Assembly (NCBI GenBank): GCA_905234775.1
Contig: CAJOJC010000018.1
Location: 1 to 41,066 of the forward strand
Direction of reading: 5' to 3'
Origin: an uncultured Bacteroidales bacterium
GTDB lineage: Bacteria > Bacteroidota > Bacteroidia > Bacteroidales > UBA932
DNA: 41,066 nt
Shown here: positions 12,556 to 20,932 of the stretch, piece by piece
Position numbering within the stretch: the first letter of the stretch is position 1
How the letters are laid out: the number at the start of each line of letters is the position of its first letter
The notes under the pieces: generated by a model
What the model saw: only the letters and a program-made list of their open reading frames with translations
Databases searched by the model: none
Told to the model about the DNA's origin: nothing
Position numbers and translations under genes: made by a program

Positions 12556-12578
12556 CGATAAAGTGTCAGAGTTTAACT

Positions 12579-13463
12579 CTAGAGACCAAGCAGTTCTGCG
12601 AGATCGGGACCGCCAGGGAATGAGAGGTATGCGACCGAAGTCACACCCCACCACCTGAAGCCATCCGGGCCGTAGTCGAGAACGGGATACCAGACGAACT
12701 GGATCACGTTGGGTGCTACGACACAGTTCTGGGCTGCATTTGCCTCATCTTTCCTGACTGAAGGATGGAGCATGTGGCAGGTCATACCCGAGAAGGTGAA
12801 TCCCATATCGAGGACGGGGCTGTAGGTAACGACACCCTCGTCGTCGATGAAGAACTCAAGATAAGGAACTACGCGGGTGAAGTCGAGTCCACCATCGGTA
12901 ATTTCTTCCTCAGTCCAAGGGGTAATGAGACGATAGGTCTCGGATCCGTCGGGAGACTTAAGAAGAGTCTTCTCGAACGGGCCGCCGGTCCACCAGTCAT
13001 CATAGAATTGAGCAATTCCGAGATTCTCCCATGCCTTGATGCAGGAAACAGGGAAAGTCGAAGGAAGGAAGTCAGAGATGAGCTCCTTGTCTGCGATACC
13101 TACGGTGATGCTATAGGTGACGTCCATTACCAGGTCTGCATAGTCGTAAGATACTTTCGCGTTAGCAAGAGAATCGCCATCTGCAAAAGTGATGGAAGGA
13201 GTCGCCAGTGTGAAGATACCGGTAGTATCCTCGAGGAAGAGGTTGACTTCCAGAGCACCAGCGGTGTTGTTCCTTACGAAAGGTACAAGGATGTCTTCTC
13301 CTGCGGCTTCGATGCTACGAACTGCGTTAACATCAGCACCCACAAAAGTCTTGGACGAATCCTCGACGGGGGAAGGCGTGTACTCAAAAGGCTCATCGCA
13401 GCTTGCAAGTGCGAACGCAACTGCAAAAGCGGAGATAGCAATAGTTATAATATTATTTTTCAT
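12579..13463 (-). CDS. SusCD-associated surface lipoprotein of unknown family
   Basis: 294 aa with a lipoprotein signal and Cys22 (AFAVAFALASCDEP). The mature protein begins with an acidic/Pro linker and a beta-rich domain (~45-130: ILVPFVRNNTAGALEVNLFL, KVSYDYADLVMDVTYSITVG), then a second region with several Trp residues (FYDDWWTGGPFEKTLL). No family is recognised with certainty. The position directly after susD is that of surface substrate-binding lipoproteins in Sus-like loci. AAGGAG lies four bases before the ATG, a Shine-Dalgarno match that is uncommon in this phylum. A terminator-like hairpin follows the gene. Confidence 0.75.
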   Translation of the reverse strand: MKNNIITIAISAFAVAFALASCDEPFEYTPSPVEDSSKTFVGADVNAVRSIEAAGEDILVPFVRNNTAGALEVNLFLEDTTGIFTLATPSITFADGDSLANAKVSYDYADLVMDVTYSITVGIADKELISDFLPSTFPVSCIKAWENLGIAQFYDDWWTGGPFEKTLLKSPDGSETYRLITPWTEEEITDGGLDFTRVVPYLEFFIDDEGVVTYSPVLDMGFTFSGMTCHMLHPSVRKDEANAAQNCVVAPNVIQFVWYPVLDYGPDGFRWWGVTSVAYLSFPGGPDLAELLGL

Positions 13464-13481
13464 ATCACTCCTTATTTAAAA

Positions 13482-15182
13482 CTATGATGCAACGTTCTGG
13501 ACCTTATTGGTAGGATCAGGATTGTTGAGAGTTGTCATAACGCCGTCTTTCTCGGTAGGAACACCGTCCTCTTCGAGGATGTAAGGGTTGTTTTCAATCT
13601 CACGCTGAGGGATAACCCAGTTCCAGTAAGGGCTGACCTCGTTGATGTCATACTTCATAGTATCGTGGATAACGTTCGATCCAGGATACCAGGTCTTCAT
13701 ACCCGGGCGGATACGCTTTGCGTCGAAGAAACCGACACCCTCACCGAGGAATTCAACCCTCTTCTGGAAGAGAACCTCCTCGTAGAAGTTCTTGACGAAG
13801 CCCTGGTTGAAGGTAGCAGAAGCTGCTGCGTATGTATAGTCCGGATCACGATAGGTGTTCATGAAGGTCTCGAGGGCGGTGATACCCGCAGCCTCGCCCT
13901 GGGTCCTACCGATAGCCTCAGCCTCGATGAGGTACATTTCCTCAACGCGCATGATAGGCCAATCGACGGCTCCACCAGTTGCATAGTCAGTCCAGTTGCC
14001 TTCCTTGCAGCGGATCTTGATCGACATGTAGTCGGGAAGCTCCTCGAAAGGATAGTCGGCGAGATAACCGGCGGCGTCTGCCCACTGATAGTAAGTAGCG
14101 GGATAGGTCACACGGTCAGGATCGATGAAGGACTGCTTGCGGAAGTCGGAACGGTTGATGCGGTCGTAGATCCACTTGTGGAGAGCGAGCTGGGTGAGAG
14201 AGTTGTATCCCCAGTCAGCCTCGCCAGCGAGGAAGCCGGTAGGGTTGCAAAGGTTACCCATAGTACTTCCGTCGATGTTGTAGTACCACATCCATGAGTT
14301 GTTGCCGCTGGCGTCGCAGAAAGCGGTCTTAGGATTGAGCCACTCTGCCTTGGTAAGAGGAGTCTTACCGGACTCGTCGATAGCCTTGCGGGCATAGACG
14401 GCGGCATTCTCATAATCTTCCATTGCCATGTACATCCTTGCCTTCAGACCGTAGACCACGGGAACTCCGGGATAACGGCCGCTGGCGGGAGTGTAGCCGG
14501 CGAGGAGTTCCTCAGCTTTGTCGAGGTCTGCAAGGACCTGGGCGGAGAGGGCCTCCTTCGGAGCACGGGCGCTCTTGTACTGAGACTCGGGCTCGGCGCT
14601 GGAAAGGATGATAGGAACAGTCAGACCCTGAACCTGAGAACAATCGGTATATTCGTTTGCTGCAGGCAGGTAGACATTGTACATGTCATGGTACATGAGA
14701 GCCCTGTAGACATAAGCGGTTCCGAGGTATACCTTCTGGTCGGCGTTGAGCTCGGCGAGAGGAGCAAGAGGTCCGATGATATCGTTAGCACTCTTGATGA
14801 TCTTGTAGAAGGTCATGTAAGGAACCAGCTGACGGTCCGAAGTGTATTTCATACTGTAACCGTATGCGCCGCAGTAACCGCTCCACCAGTCATATCCGAT
14901 AGTGGCGGAGTTGTTGACCAGGTCATTGGTCTGACGGGCATAGGTAATAAGGATACCGGCATACGAGATGTCGTACTCCAGCTGAGAGTCGCTGCCGAAG
15001 AAGTAGTAGCGCTGATAAGTCTGAGCTACCATACCGTCGACAGAACCCTGCATAGCCGCTGAAGATTCCGCCATCTGCTCGGAGGTGGCAGCATCCTCAA
15101 GGGGAACAGTTTCCTCGATGCAACCAGGGATAACTGAAATTGCAAGAGCCGCTACAAGAAGAGAGAATATTGATTTTTTCAT
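13482..15182 (-). CDS. SusD/RagB family nutrient-binding lipoprotein
   Basis: 566 aa from ATG 15182 (MKKSIFSLLVAALAISVIPGC). This start is chosen because AGGAGG lies eight bases upstream; the open frame extends 13 codons further without a good start. Lipid attachment at Cys21. It shows the SusD/RagB pattern: an N-terminal segment with helical repeats (YLGTAYVYRALMYHDMYNVY), TPR-like units (GLKARMYMAMEDYENAAVYA), and the C-terminal VLFQKRVEFLGEGVGFFDAKR block. SusD proteins sit as lids over SusC barrels and bind the nutrient outside the cell. Because neighbours are proteases and no glycosidase is present, the ligand is probably a peptide or protein fragment (inference, by analogy with RagB). 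Confidence 0.93.
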   Translation of the reverse strand: MKKSIFSLLVAALAISVIPGCIEETVPLEDAATSEQMAESSAAMQGSVDGMVAQTYQRYYFFGSDSQLEYDISYAGILITYARQTNDLVNNSATIGYDWWSGYCGAYGYSMKYTSDRQLVPYMTFYKIIKSANDIIGPLAPLAELNADQKVYLGTAYVYRALMYHDMYNVYLPAANEYTDCSQVQGLTVPIILSSAEPESQYKSARAPKEALSAQVLADLDKAEELLAGYTPASGRYPGVPVVYGLKARMYMAMEDYENAAVYARKAIDESGKTPLTKAEWLNPKTAFCDASGNNSWMWYYNIDGSTMGNLCNPTGFLAGEADWGYNSLTQLALHKWIYDRINRSDFRKQSFIDPDRVTYPATYYQWADAAGYLADYPFEELPDYMSIKIRCKEGNWTDYATGGAVDWPIMRVEEMYLIEAEAIGRTQGEAAGITALETFMNTYRDPDYTYAAASATFNQGFVKNFYEEVLFQKRVEFLGEGVGFFDAKRIRPGMKTWYPGSNVIHDTMKYDINEVSPYWNWVIPQREIENNPYILEEDGVPTEKDGVMTTLNNPDPTNKVQNVAS

Positions 15183-15190
15183 AATTAAAT

Positions 15191-15196
15191 CCTCCT
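15191..15196 (-). promoter_or_regulatory. Strong Shine-Dalgarno of susD
   Basis: AGGAGG on the minus strand, eight bases before the ATG at 15182. It decides the start of susD and is unusual, since most genes in this window lack such a site. Confidence 0.7.
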
Positions 15197-15201
15197 GTAA
15201 A

Positions 15202-18200
15202 TTAGAATTTAACAGTAACACCGCAGGAAACAGTCCTCATAGGAGAATAGTTGGTAGCTGTGGTGGATGAAGAGAAGCTCTGACGAGGATCGAAGCCCTT
15301 ACGTGCGGACCAGTAGAATACGTTCTCGGCGGAGACATAGAGTCTGAGCGAGCTGATCTGGACCTTGGAGGTCAGGCTCTGAGGGAGAGTGTAACCGAAG
15401 TTCACGTTCTGCAGGTTGAGATAAGATGCATCGGTGAGGAATCGGGTAGAAGATGCGTTTGCATAAGAATCTCCGTACTGGAAACGAGGGATGTTGGAAT
15501 CCTTGTTCTCAGGAGTCCAGGAGTTGAGGAGGTCAACATGGTAGTTGTAACCGGTCTGGCTGGAGGTGGGAGAGTACATGAAGCGCTGGTAGGTGGTATC
15601 GAACTGAGTTCCGCCGAGCTGATAGGTGAAGTTGACGGAGAGGTCGAAACCGAAGGCGCGGAGAGTAGTACCGAAACCGCCGAAGATAGGAGCGAGGGTG
15701 CTCAGGTGAGTGATGTACCTCGTTGCCTTTGAATAGTCGTCAGTTGTTTCGCGGTCTACTACGTTGCCCTCGTCATCGAGCTTGTTCTTGTACCAGAGAG
15801 ACTTACCGGTCTCTTTGTCGACACCTGCATATTCGTAGGTGTACCAGGTGTACATAGGAACTCCCTCAGTTACGAAGAAGCCGCCGCTGGCGTAACCCTG
15901 ATACTCGTTGAGGTCTGCGTCATAGGCTTTGGTATCCTTTACGCTGTCGACGAGGAGGTCGATATTGTTCTGGAGCCAGGTAATATTGGCGTTGACATCC
16001 CACTGGATGTTCTTGTTCCTGATGATACCGAAGTTGAAGTCGCCTTCGAAACCGATATTGCTCATGTCACCCACGTTCTTGTAGATAGAGTTGTAACCCT
16101 GGGACGGAGGTACGGGGGTAGGGAAGAGCATGTCTGTAGTCTTACGGTTGAAGACCTCGAGGTCGCCGGTGATGCGGTTTCCGAGGAGACCGAACTCAAG
16201 ACCGGCGTTGATGTTGGTGTTGGTTTCCCAGGTGATGTCCGGGTTACCCTTGCTCGAGAAGATTGTCGAAACCTGACCGTCTGAAGGAACGATCTGGAAG
16301 ATATCGGTATACCTGTAAGCACCGATAGCGTCGTTACCCTGGCTACCGATGGAAGCCTTGAGCTTCAACTCGTCGAGACCGGCGATCTTGAGCCAGTCTT
16401 CCTTGGTGAGGATCCAGGCGGCACCTGCGCTCCAGAAGTCACCCCAGCGGTTGTCGGGATGGAACCTGGAGGAAGCCTCCTTACGGTAAGATCCGGAAAG
16501 GAAGTAGCGGTCTGCGAAGTCGTACTGGAGACGTCCGAAGTAACCTTCGTTGTTGTAACGGGTCTGGTAGGAAGTAGCTCCCTGGCCGTCGACGACTGCA
16601 CCATCAAGTTCCTTGTTGCTCTGGGAGAACATGTGGTTCTTCGAGCCACCTACGAGATAGTACCTGTTGTCGTAGTATTCGTGTCCGAGCAGGAGTCCTA
16701 CAGAGTGCAGACCGAAGTCATGTGTGTAGTTGAGGAGCTGCTGGAGGTTCGTTGCATACGAACGGCTGTGGTATACGTCGACTGTACCGCCAGTAGTACG
16801 GAACTGTCCGTAGTACGGGTTGTAAACATAGTTCTGACGAGTCTCATCGAGAGTTGCAGAAGCGTTGATCGTAAGGGTAAGGCCCTTAAGAAGCTCGATG
16901 TCCATGTAGCCCTGTGCTGAGAGGGCGTTACCCTCGGAGTTGCGGGTGTTGTAGAGGTTCGCAAGAACAGGGTTAGCGTTGGTGATGAACGGACGGGAAG
17001 TTCCGGGGATACCACCCTGGAGGAGGTTGCCGTTACCGTGGTCCAGAACATTGATACCGTTGACGTCTACATACTGGGTACCGTCTGCATTGCGGATGTA
17101 GAGAGGATACACAGGAGCCATCTGAGAAGTGTAAGCCCAGACGTTGGCGGTTGAACCGTCGCTACCGTTGTTTCCAAGAGAGTTGAAGTTGAACTTGGCA
17201 TACGACATGTTGGCGCCGACCTTGAGCCAATCCTTGGCCTGGTAGTCGCCCTTGATACGTGCGGTAAGACGCTCGTGATCGGACTTGTCGACAATACCCT
17301 TGTTGTCAAGGTAGCTCACCGAAGAATAGAAGGAGAGCTTGTCCTGAGCACCAGCTACCGTGACGGTGTACTCCTGACGGAGGCCCTTGCGGTAAACTTC
17401 ATTTGCCCAGTTGTCTGCCTTTACGAGGAAGTCACCGAGAACATATCCCTCACCAGCGCCGGGAAAGCCGTCTCGATGCCCGCCTTTTTCAGCAGGTTGT
17501 AGGGAATGTGTAGGTCTGATAACCGAGACCGCCGCTCTCTGCGCTGAACAGATTATCGTTCGCGCGCATGTGAGCCTCAGATGCGGAGAGGTTAAGTCCG
17601 TCGGCCGCGACATAGTAGTTGTAGAGAGCCTTGTAATGCTGCTCATAGTATGCGCGAGGATCGGAGATAGTCTCGTACTCCTGGAGGGCCTTGGTGTTGA
17701 TACCAACCTTTGCGTCGAAGGAAACGACGGCCTGGCCGCGGTTACCTTTCTTGGTGGTGATCATGATAACACCGTTGGCACCACGTGCACCATACAGAGC
17801 GTTGGAAGCAGCATCCTTGAGAACGGTCATGGACTCGATATCGCTGGGAGCGATGTTGTTCATGTCGCCGTCGTACGGAGCGCCGTCAACGATGATGAGC
17901 GGGTCTTTTCCTGCGTTGATGGAGGAAATACCGCGCACGCGGATTGTCGCTGAGCTTCCCGGGGCGCCGTTGGAGGAGATGAGCTGGACACCAGCTACCT
18001 GACCTGCAAGAGCGTCTGTGACGCTGGAAACCTGAGACAGCGAGAGCTGCTCGTCACCGAGGACCTTGGCGGAACCGGTAAAAGCTTCCTTGGTCGACTT
18101 ACCGAAAGCCACGACGATGGTTTCTTCGAGTTCCTGAGCTTCAGCCTCGAGGGTGATATTCACTACCGCCCTGCCCGAAACGGGAACTTCGACAGAAACA

Positions 18201-18439
18201 AAGCCCAGGCAAGAAACTGCGAGAACTCCGTCCTTGGGAACGGAAATCGAGTAGTTGCCCAATGCATCTGACAATGCATAGTTGGTAGCACTGCCGACAA
18301 GCTGGATAGTTGCGCCGGGAACGGCCTCACCTGTCACAGCGTCGGTAATCGTACCGGACACACGCACGTTCTGTGCGAACGCCACGGTAGCGATCATGAG
18401 CGCTACAAGGGTCGTGAAAAAAAGCTTTACTTTTTTCAT
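15202..18439 (-). pseudogene. SusC/RagA-family TonB-dependent transporter, frame disrupted
   Basis: Two overlapping reading frames together make one SusC protein of about 1079 aa. The first (start 18439, stop near 17489) has a signal peptide (ATVAFAQ), the carboxypeptidase-regulatory-like domain (VRVSGTITDAVTGEAVPGAT) and the plug (GSSATIRVRGISSINAGKDP, LYGARGANGVIMITTKKG). The second, from about 17460 down to 15202, has the barrel (RQEYTVTVAGAQDKLSFYSS) to the C-terminal strand MRTVSCGVTVKF. The junction is out of frame. A 13-codon stretch in the third frame between two GGG tracts (plus strand 17461-17463, 17502-17504) has typical codon use, so two one-base losses are the best explanation. 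This may be sequencing error or real inactivation. It transports the nutrient captured by SusD, powered by TonB. Confidence 0.85.
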
Positions 18440-18505
18440 AAGCGTTAAACTTTGTTAAACAATGAATAATACACTATACGTTAAATAGTTTCTTATCTTA
18501 GGTTA

Positions 18506-18540
18506 TACTCGCTCCCTGAACAGGGGGTTAAAAACGAGTA
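18506..18540 (-). other. Hairpin in the susC leader
   Basis: TACTCG (18506-18511) pairs with CGAGTA (18535-18540), and an inner CCCTGAACAGGG palindrome (18514-18525) adds a second stem. It lies about 70-100 bases upstream of the susC start, at the predicted 5' end of the mRNA. Confidence 0.4.
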
Positions 18541-18548
18541 AATCGGGC

Positions 18549-18579
18549 ACAAGATAGGAAGAATTTTCCTAACGGCAAA
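18549..18579 (-). promoter_or_regulatory. Candidate promoter of the susC operon
   Basis: On the minus strand a TTTG -33 box (18579-18576) is followed after 19 bases by TATCTTGT (18556-18549), close to TAnnTTTG. The predicted leader is about 100 bases. No sigma/anti-sigma or hybrid regulator gene is adjacent. Confidence 0.4.
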
Positions 18580-18657
18580 ATTTTAAAAGGAGCCCCAATA
18601 TTGATCATCTCGCTGTCTGAGCGGATTTTGGCAAACTATTTACCCGCAATAACAGAT

Positions 18658-18693
18658 AAAGCGCTTCCAAATCGATACTTTTGGAGGCGCTTT
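18658..18693 (-). terminator. Terminator-like hairpin after thiamine pyrophosphokinase
   Basis: A 14-bp inverted repeat with one G-U pair (AAAGCGCTTCCAAA at 18658-18671 and TTTGGAGGCGCTTT at 18680-18693) with an 8-base loop. It lies about 80 bases after the end of the kinase gene. T runs occur on both sides, so the direction is not certain. Confidence 0.55.
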
Positions 18694-18774
18694 ACTTAAA
18701 ATTTAAAACTTTATTTATTTTTTAAAAAATTTTCATAACCCGTTCGGGGCGTTTTTTGGCCGGGGCGGGCGAAA

Positions 18775-19413
18775 TCAGTCGAGAATTACAAGAAGCGGGG
18801 CGGGGTGGTTGAACTCCAGGGAGACGTCGTCGGAAGTTGCGCGATTGAGAGTGGCTTTCCACCAATTGTCGAACACGACATCGTCAAGAGGCCATTCCAG
18901 TCCTTTTGACTTGATGCGAAGCGAAGAATCGCAGGAGAAGAAGGAAATCGCACGTCCTTCTCCGACCATCAGCGAGCATGAATTTCCAACCGCGAAGGCG
19001 GTGCTACAGTCTGAAAGTATCTGAACAGTTATTCCTCGTTCCCAGAATCCGTGTTCCTTTTCATATTCCATCAGTAGCGACAGATTCCCCAGCGTATGTG
19101 CTTCTCTTTTTCCGGTTGCGCCAAGGATTGTAATCTCAGAGACGGACGGGTATTCGGAAATGACGTAATTCAAAGCCTTAGTCAGGTCGTTGGTTTCCTG
19201 TTCGGATACTTTGACGGTTTTTCCTTTGAAGCGCTTTAAGACCGAAGGAGACACCGAGTCCATATCTCCCACTACTGCGTCGACTTTCACTCCGCGCCTC
19301 AGCGCGGTCTGAAGAGCGCCGTCGCAGCAGACGACAGCGTCCGCTCCGTCTAATATATATAAAGGATAGGCTTTGCGCGGAAAATCTCCGGCTGCGAGAA
19401 TTACGATATTCAT
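18775..19413 (-). CDS. thiN: Thiamine pyrophosphokinase
   Basis: 212 aa. It transfers pyrophosphate from ATP to thiamine, giving thiamine diphosphate in the cytoplasm. Family features seen are the N-terminal DGADAVVCCDGAL, the metal/ATP motif VDAVVGDMDSVSPS, QETNDLTKALNYV and ILGATGKREAHTLGN, and a C-terminal thiamine-binding beta domain (GRAISFFS ... LKSKGLEWPL-like). Length is normal. It is divergent from the polyferredoxin gene with only 31 bases between starts; TAACTTTG lies four bases before its ATG, so the mRNA should have almost no leader. No thiamine riboswitch is visible. Confidence 0.92.
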   Translation of the reverse strand: MNIVILAAGDFPRKAYPLYILDGADAVVCCDGALQTALRRGVKVDAVVGDMDSVSPSVLKRFKGKTVKVSEQETNDLTKALNYVISEYPSVSEITILGATGKREAHTLGNLSLLMEYEKEHGFWERGITVQILSDCSTAFAVGNSCSLMVGEGRAISFFSCDSSLRIKSKGLEWPLDDVVFDNWWKATLNRATSDDVSLEFNHPAPLLVILD

Positions 19414-19417
19414 ATTG

Positions 19418-19425
19418 CAAAGTTA
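19418..19425 (-). promoter_or_regulatory. -7 box of thiamine pyrophosphokinase
   Basis: TAACTTTG on the minus strand fits TAnnTTTG and lies four bases before the ATG (19413). It is separated by only four bases from the plus-strand -7 box of the divergent gene. Confidence 0.5.
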
Positions 19426-19429
19426 TTAT

Positions 19430-19437
19430 TATCTTTG
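19430..19437 (+). promoter_or_regulatory. -7 box of the polyferredoxin gene (leaderless layout)
   Basis: TATCTTTG fits TAnnTTTG and lies exactly seven bases before the ATG at 19445. No clear -33 box is seen. Confidence 0.5.
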
Positions 19438-19444
19438 GAAACGT

Positions 19445-20932
19445 ATGTTACGAAAAACCAGAATCTTCTTGGCGGCGTTGTTCCTTGTAGGAATTACTCT
19501 GCTCTTCACCGGAATCGGAACTCAGTGGTGGGGCTGGATGGCAAAACTCCAGTTCCTTCCCGCCGTCCTGGGGCTGAATATCGCGGTGATCGCCGGCGTC
19601 CTCGCCGTGACCCTGCTTGTGGGAAGATGTTATTGCGCGGTAATATGTCCGCTCGGCATCTTCCAGGATGTAATAATCTGGCTTCGCCGCAGGTTTAAAC
19701 CGGTCAAGCGTTTTACTTACTCGAAAGAACGTAAGTGGCTTCGCTACGGAGTCCTCGCGCTTATTATAATATGTATAGCCGCCGGAATTCAAGGCGTAGT
19801 CCTGCTTGTCGCGCCTTACAGCGCCTACGGCAGGATGGTGGCCCTGGCCGCAGGGAAGTCGCTGGCATGGCCGCTCATCGCGGTCGCCGGTGTGACTTTC
19901 GTGGGCCTGGTCGTGCTTGCATGGACCCATGGCCGGGCATGGTGTTCGAACATCTGCCCCGTCGGAACCCTGCTCGGATCGGTCAGCCGCTATTCGATGC
20001 TGCGTATCGCGATCGATAAGGATAAGTGCATCGGCTGCCGCAAGTGTGAGCGCACCTGCCGCGCCTCCTGCATCGACATCCCGGGCGGAAAAGTGATCGA
20101 CAGCTCGCGCTGCGTTAACTGCTTCGACTGCATCGGCGTCTGCAACGAAGGCGGAATCGGGCTGAAGTTCGCATGGGGCAAGAAGCCCAGGGTCGAGGCC
20201 GAGAAGCCTGAGGGCCGCCGTGAGTTCATCGGTAAAGCGGAAGATGCAAGAGTTAGAGGAGCGGAGCTCCGACAGGCAGGGGGTCTGGGGGGTACGCCCC
20301 ACAGTCCCCAGGGGGTGCAGGGGGATAATAGTCGCAGAGCATTTGTCGCGCAAGCGACAATGCTCGTCAGCGCGACAGCGCTGGCTCAGCTCCACGGCGG
20401 GCTGGGTACCGTCATCCCGAAGGAGAACCCGGAGCGCGAGGTGCCGCTGGTGCCTCCGGGAGCCGTGAGCGTGAAACGTTTCTACGAGCGTTGTACGGGC
20501 TGCCAGCTCTGCGTGTCGAACTGCCCCAACGGCGTCCTCAAGACCTCGACCGACCTGGAACACCTGCTCCAGCCCACGATGAGCTATACCGACGGCTACT
20601 GCCGCCCCGAGTGCAACACCTGCTCGACCGTGTGCCCCGCCGGCGCTATCGAGCCGCTCGCGAAGTTCGAGAAGCTTACGCTCAGCTGGGGCGTGGCCCA
20701 CGTCTATCATAAGGACTGCCTCCAGCGCCAGGGAACAGACTGCGGAAACTGCGTCCGCCACTGCCCTGTGGGCGCGATAAGGATGGTGACCAACCGCGCG
20801 GGTCGCGAGGTCCCGGTAGTCAACGAAGAATTGTGCATCGGATGCGGAGCGTGTGAGAACCTCTGCCCCGTGCGCCCGATAAGCGCGGTAAGGGTCAACG
20901 GCCGCGAACAACACCTCAGACACAATGGATAG
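19445..20932 (+). CDS. Membrane polyferredoxin (NapH/CcoG-like) with internal Tat-like segment
   Basis: 495 aa from ATG 19445; longer in-frame starts would run into the promoter. The N-terminal ~180 residues have four or five membrane segments with the NapH-type motifs GRCYCAVICPLG (61-71) and RAWCSNICPVG (164-174). Two 4Fe-4S motifs follow (CIGCRKCERTC at 195-205, CVNCFDCIGVC at 223-233). After a Gly-rich insert (~266-294) comes a twin-Arg segment, NSRRAFVAQATMLVSATALA, and a second ferredoxin part with four Cys clusters (CTGCQLCVSNC, CRPECNTCSTVC, CGNCVRHC, CIGCGACENLC). It probably passes electrons across or along the membrane to an unknown partner; the translationally coupled aldo/keto reductase (8-bp overlap) is the best candidate. 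Confidence 0.85.
   Translation: MLRKTRIFLAALFLVGITLLFTGIGTQWWGWMAKLQFLPAVLGLNIAVIAGVLAVTLLVGRCYCAVICPLGIFQDVIIWLRRRFKPVKRFTYSKERKWLRYGVLALIIICIAAGIQGVVLLVAPYSAYGRMVALAAGKSLAWPLIAVAGVTFVGLVVLAWTHGRAWCSNICPVGTLLGSVSRYSMLRIAIDKDKCIGCRKCERTCRASCIDIPGGKVIDSSRCVNCFDCIGVCNEGGIGLKFAWGKKPRVEAEKPEGRREFIGKAEDARVRGAELRQAGGLGGTPHSPQGVQGDNSRRAFVAQATMLVSATALAQLHGGLGTVIPKENPEREVPLVPPGAVSVKRFYERCTGCQLCVSNCPNGVLKTSTDLEHLLQPTMSYTDGYCRPECNTCSTVCPAGAIEPLAKFEKLTLSWGVAHVYHKDCLQRQGTDCGNCVRHCPVGAIRMVTNRAGREVPVVNEELCIGCGACENLCPVRPISAVRVNGREQHLRHNG
20266..20330. repeat. G-rich palindromic insert within the polyferredoxin gene
   Basis: A compositionally odd stretch with runs of four to six G or C and an inverted repeat (CTGGGG at 20285-20290, CCCCAG at 20306-20311), keeping the reading frame. 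It encodes a Gly/Gln/Pro linker between two ferredoxin modules and looks like a small inserted repeat. Copies elsewhere could not be checked. Confidence 0.45.

Larger units (their letters stand above)
18440..18774. other. Intergenic region between susC and thiamine pyrophosphokinase
   Basis: 335 bases without a gene. It holds the susC leader and candidate promoter, an AT-rich stretch, and two terminator-like hairpins nearer the kinase gene (18658-18693, and CCCGTTCGGG at 18739-18748 with a T run on the plus strand). No coding sequence or RNA gene is recognised. Confidence 0.7.

Noticed and set aside
18694..18774. Possible thiamine (TPP) riboswitch next to the kinase gene
   Set aside because: It lies downstream of the gene and lacks the conserved CTGAGA and ACCTGATC motifs; the upstream gap is only 31 bases.
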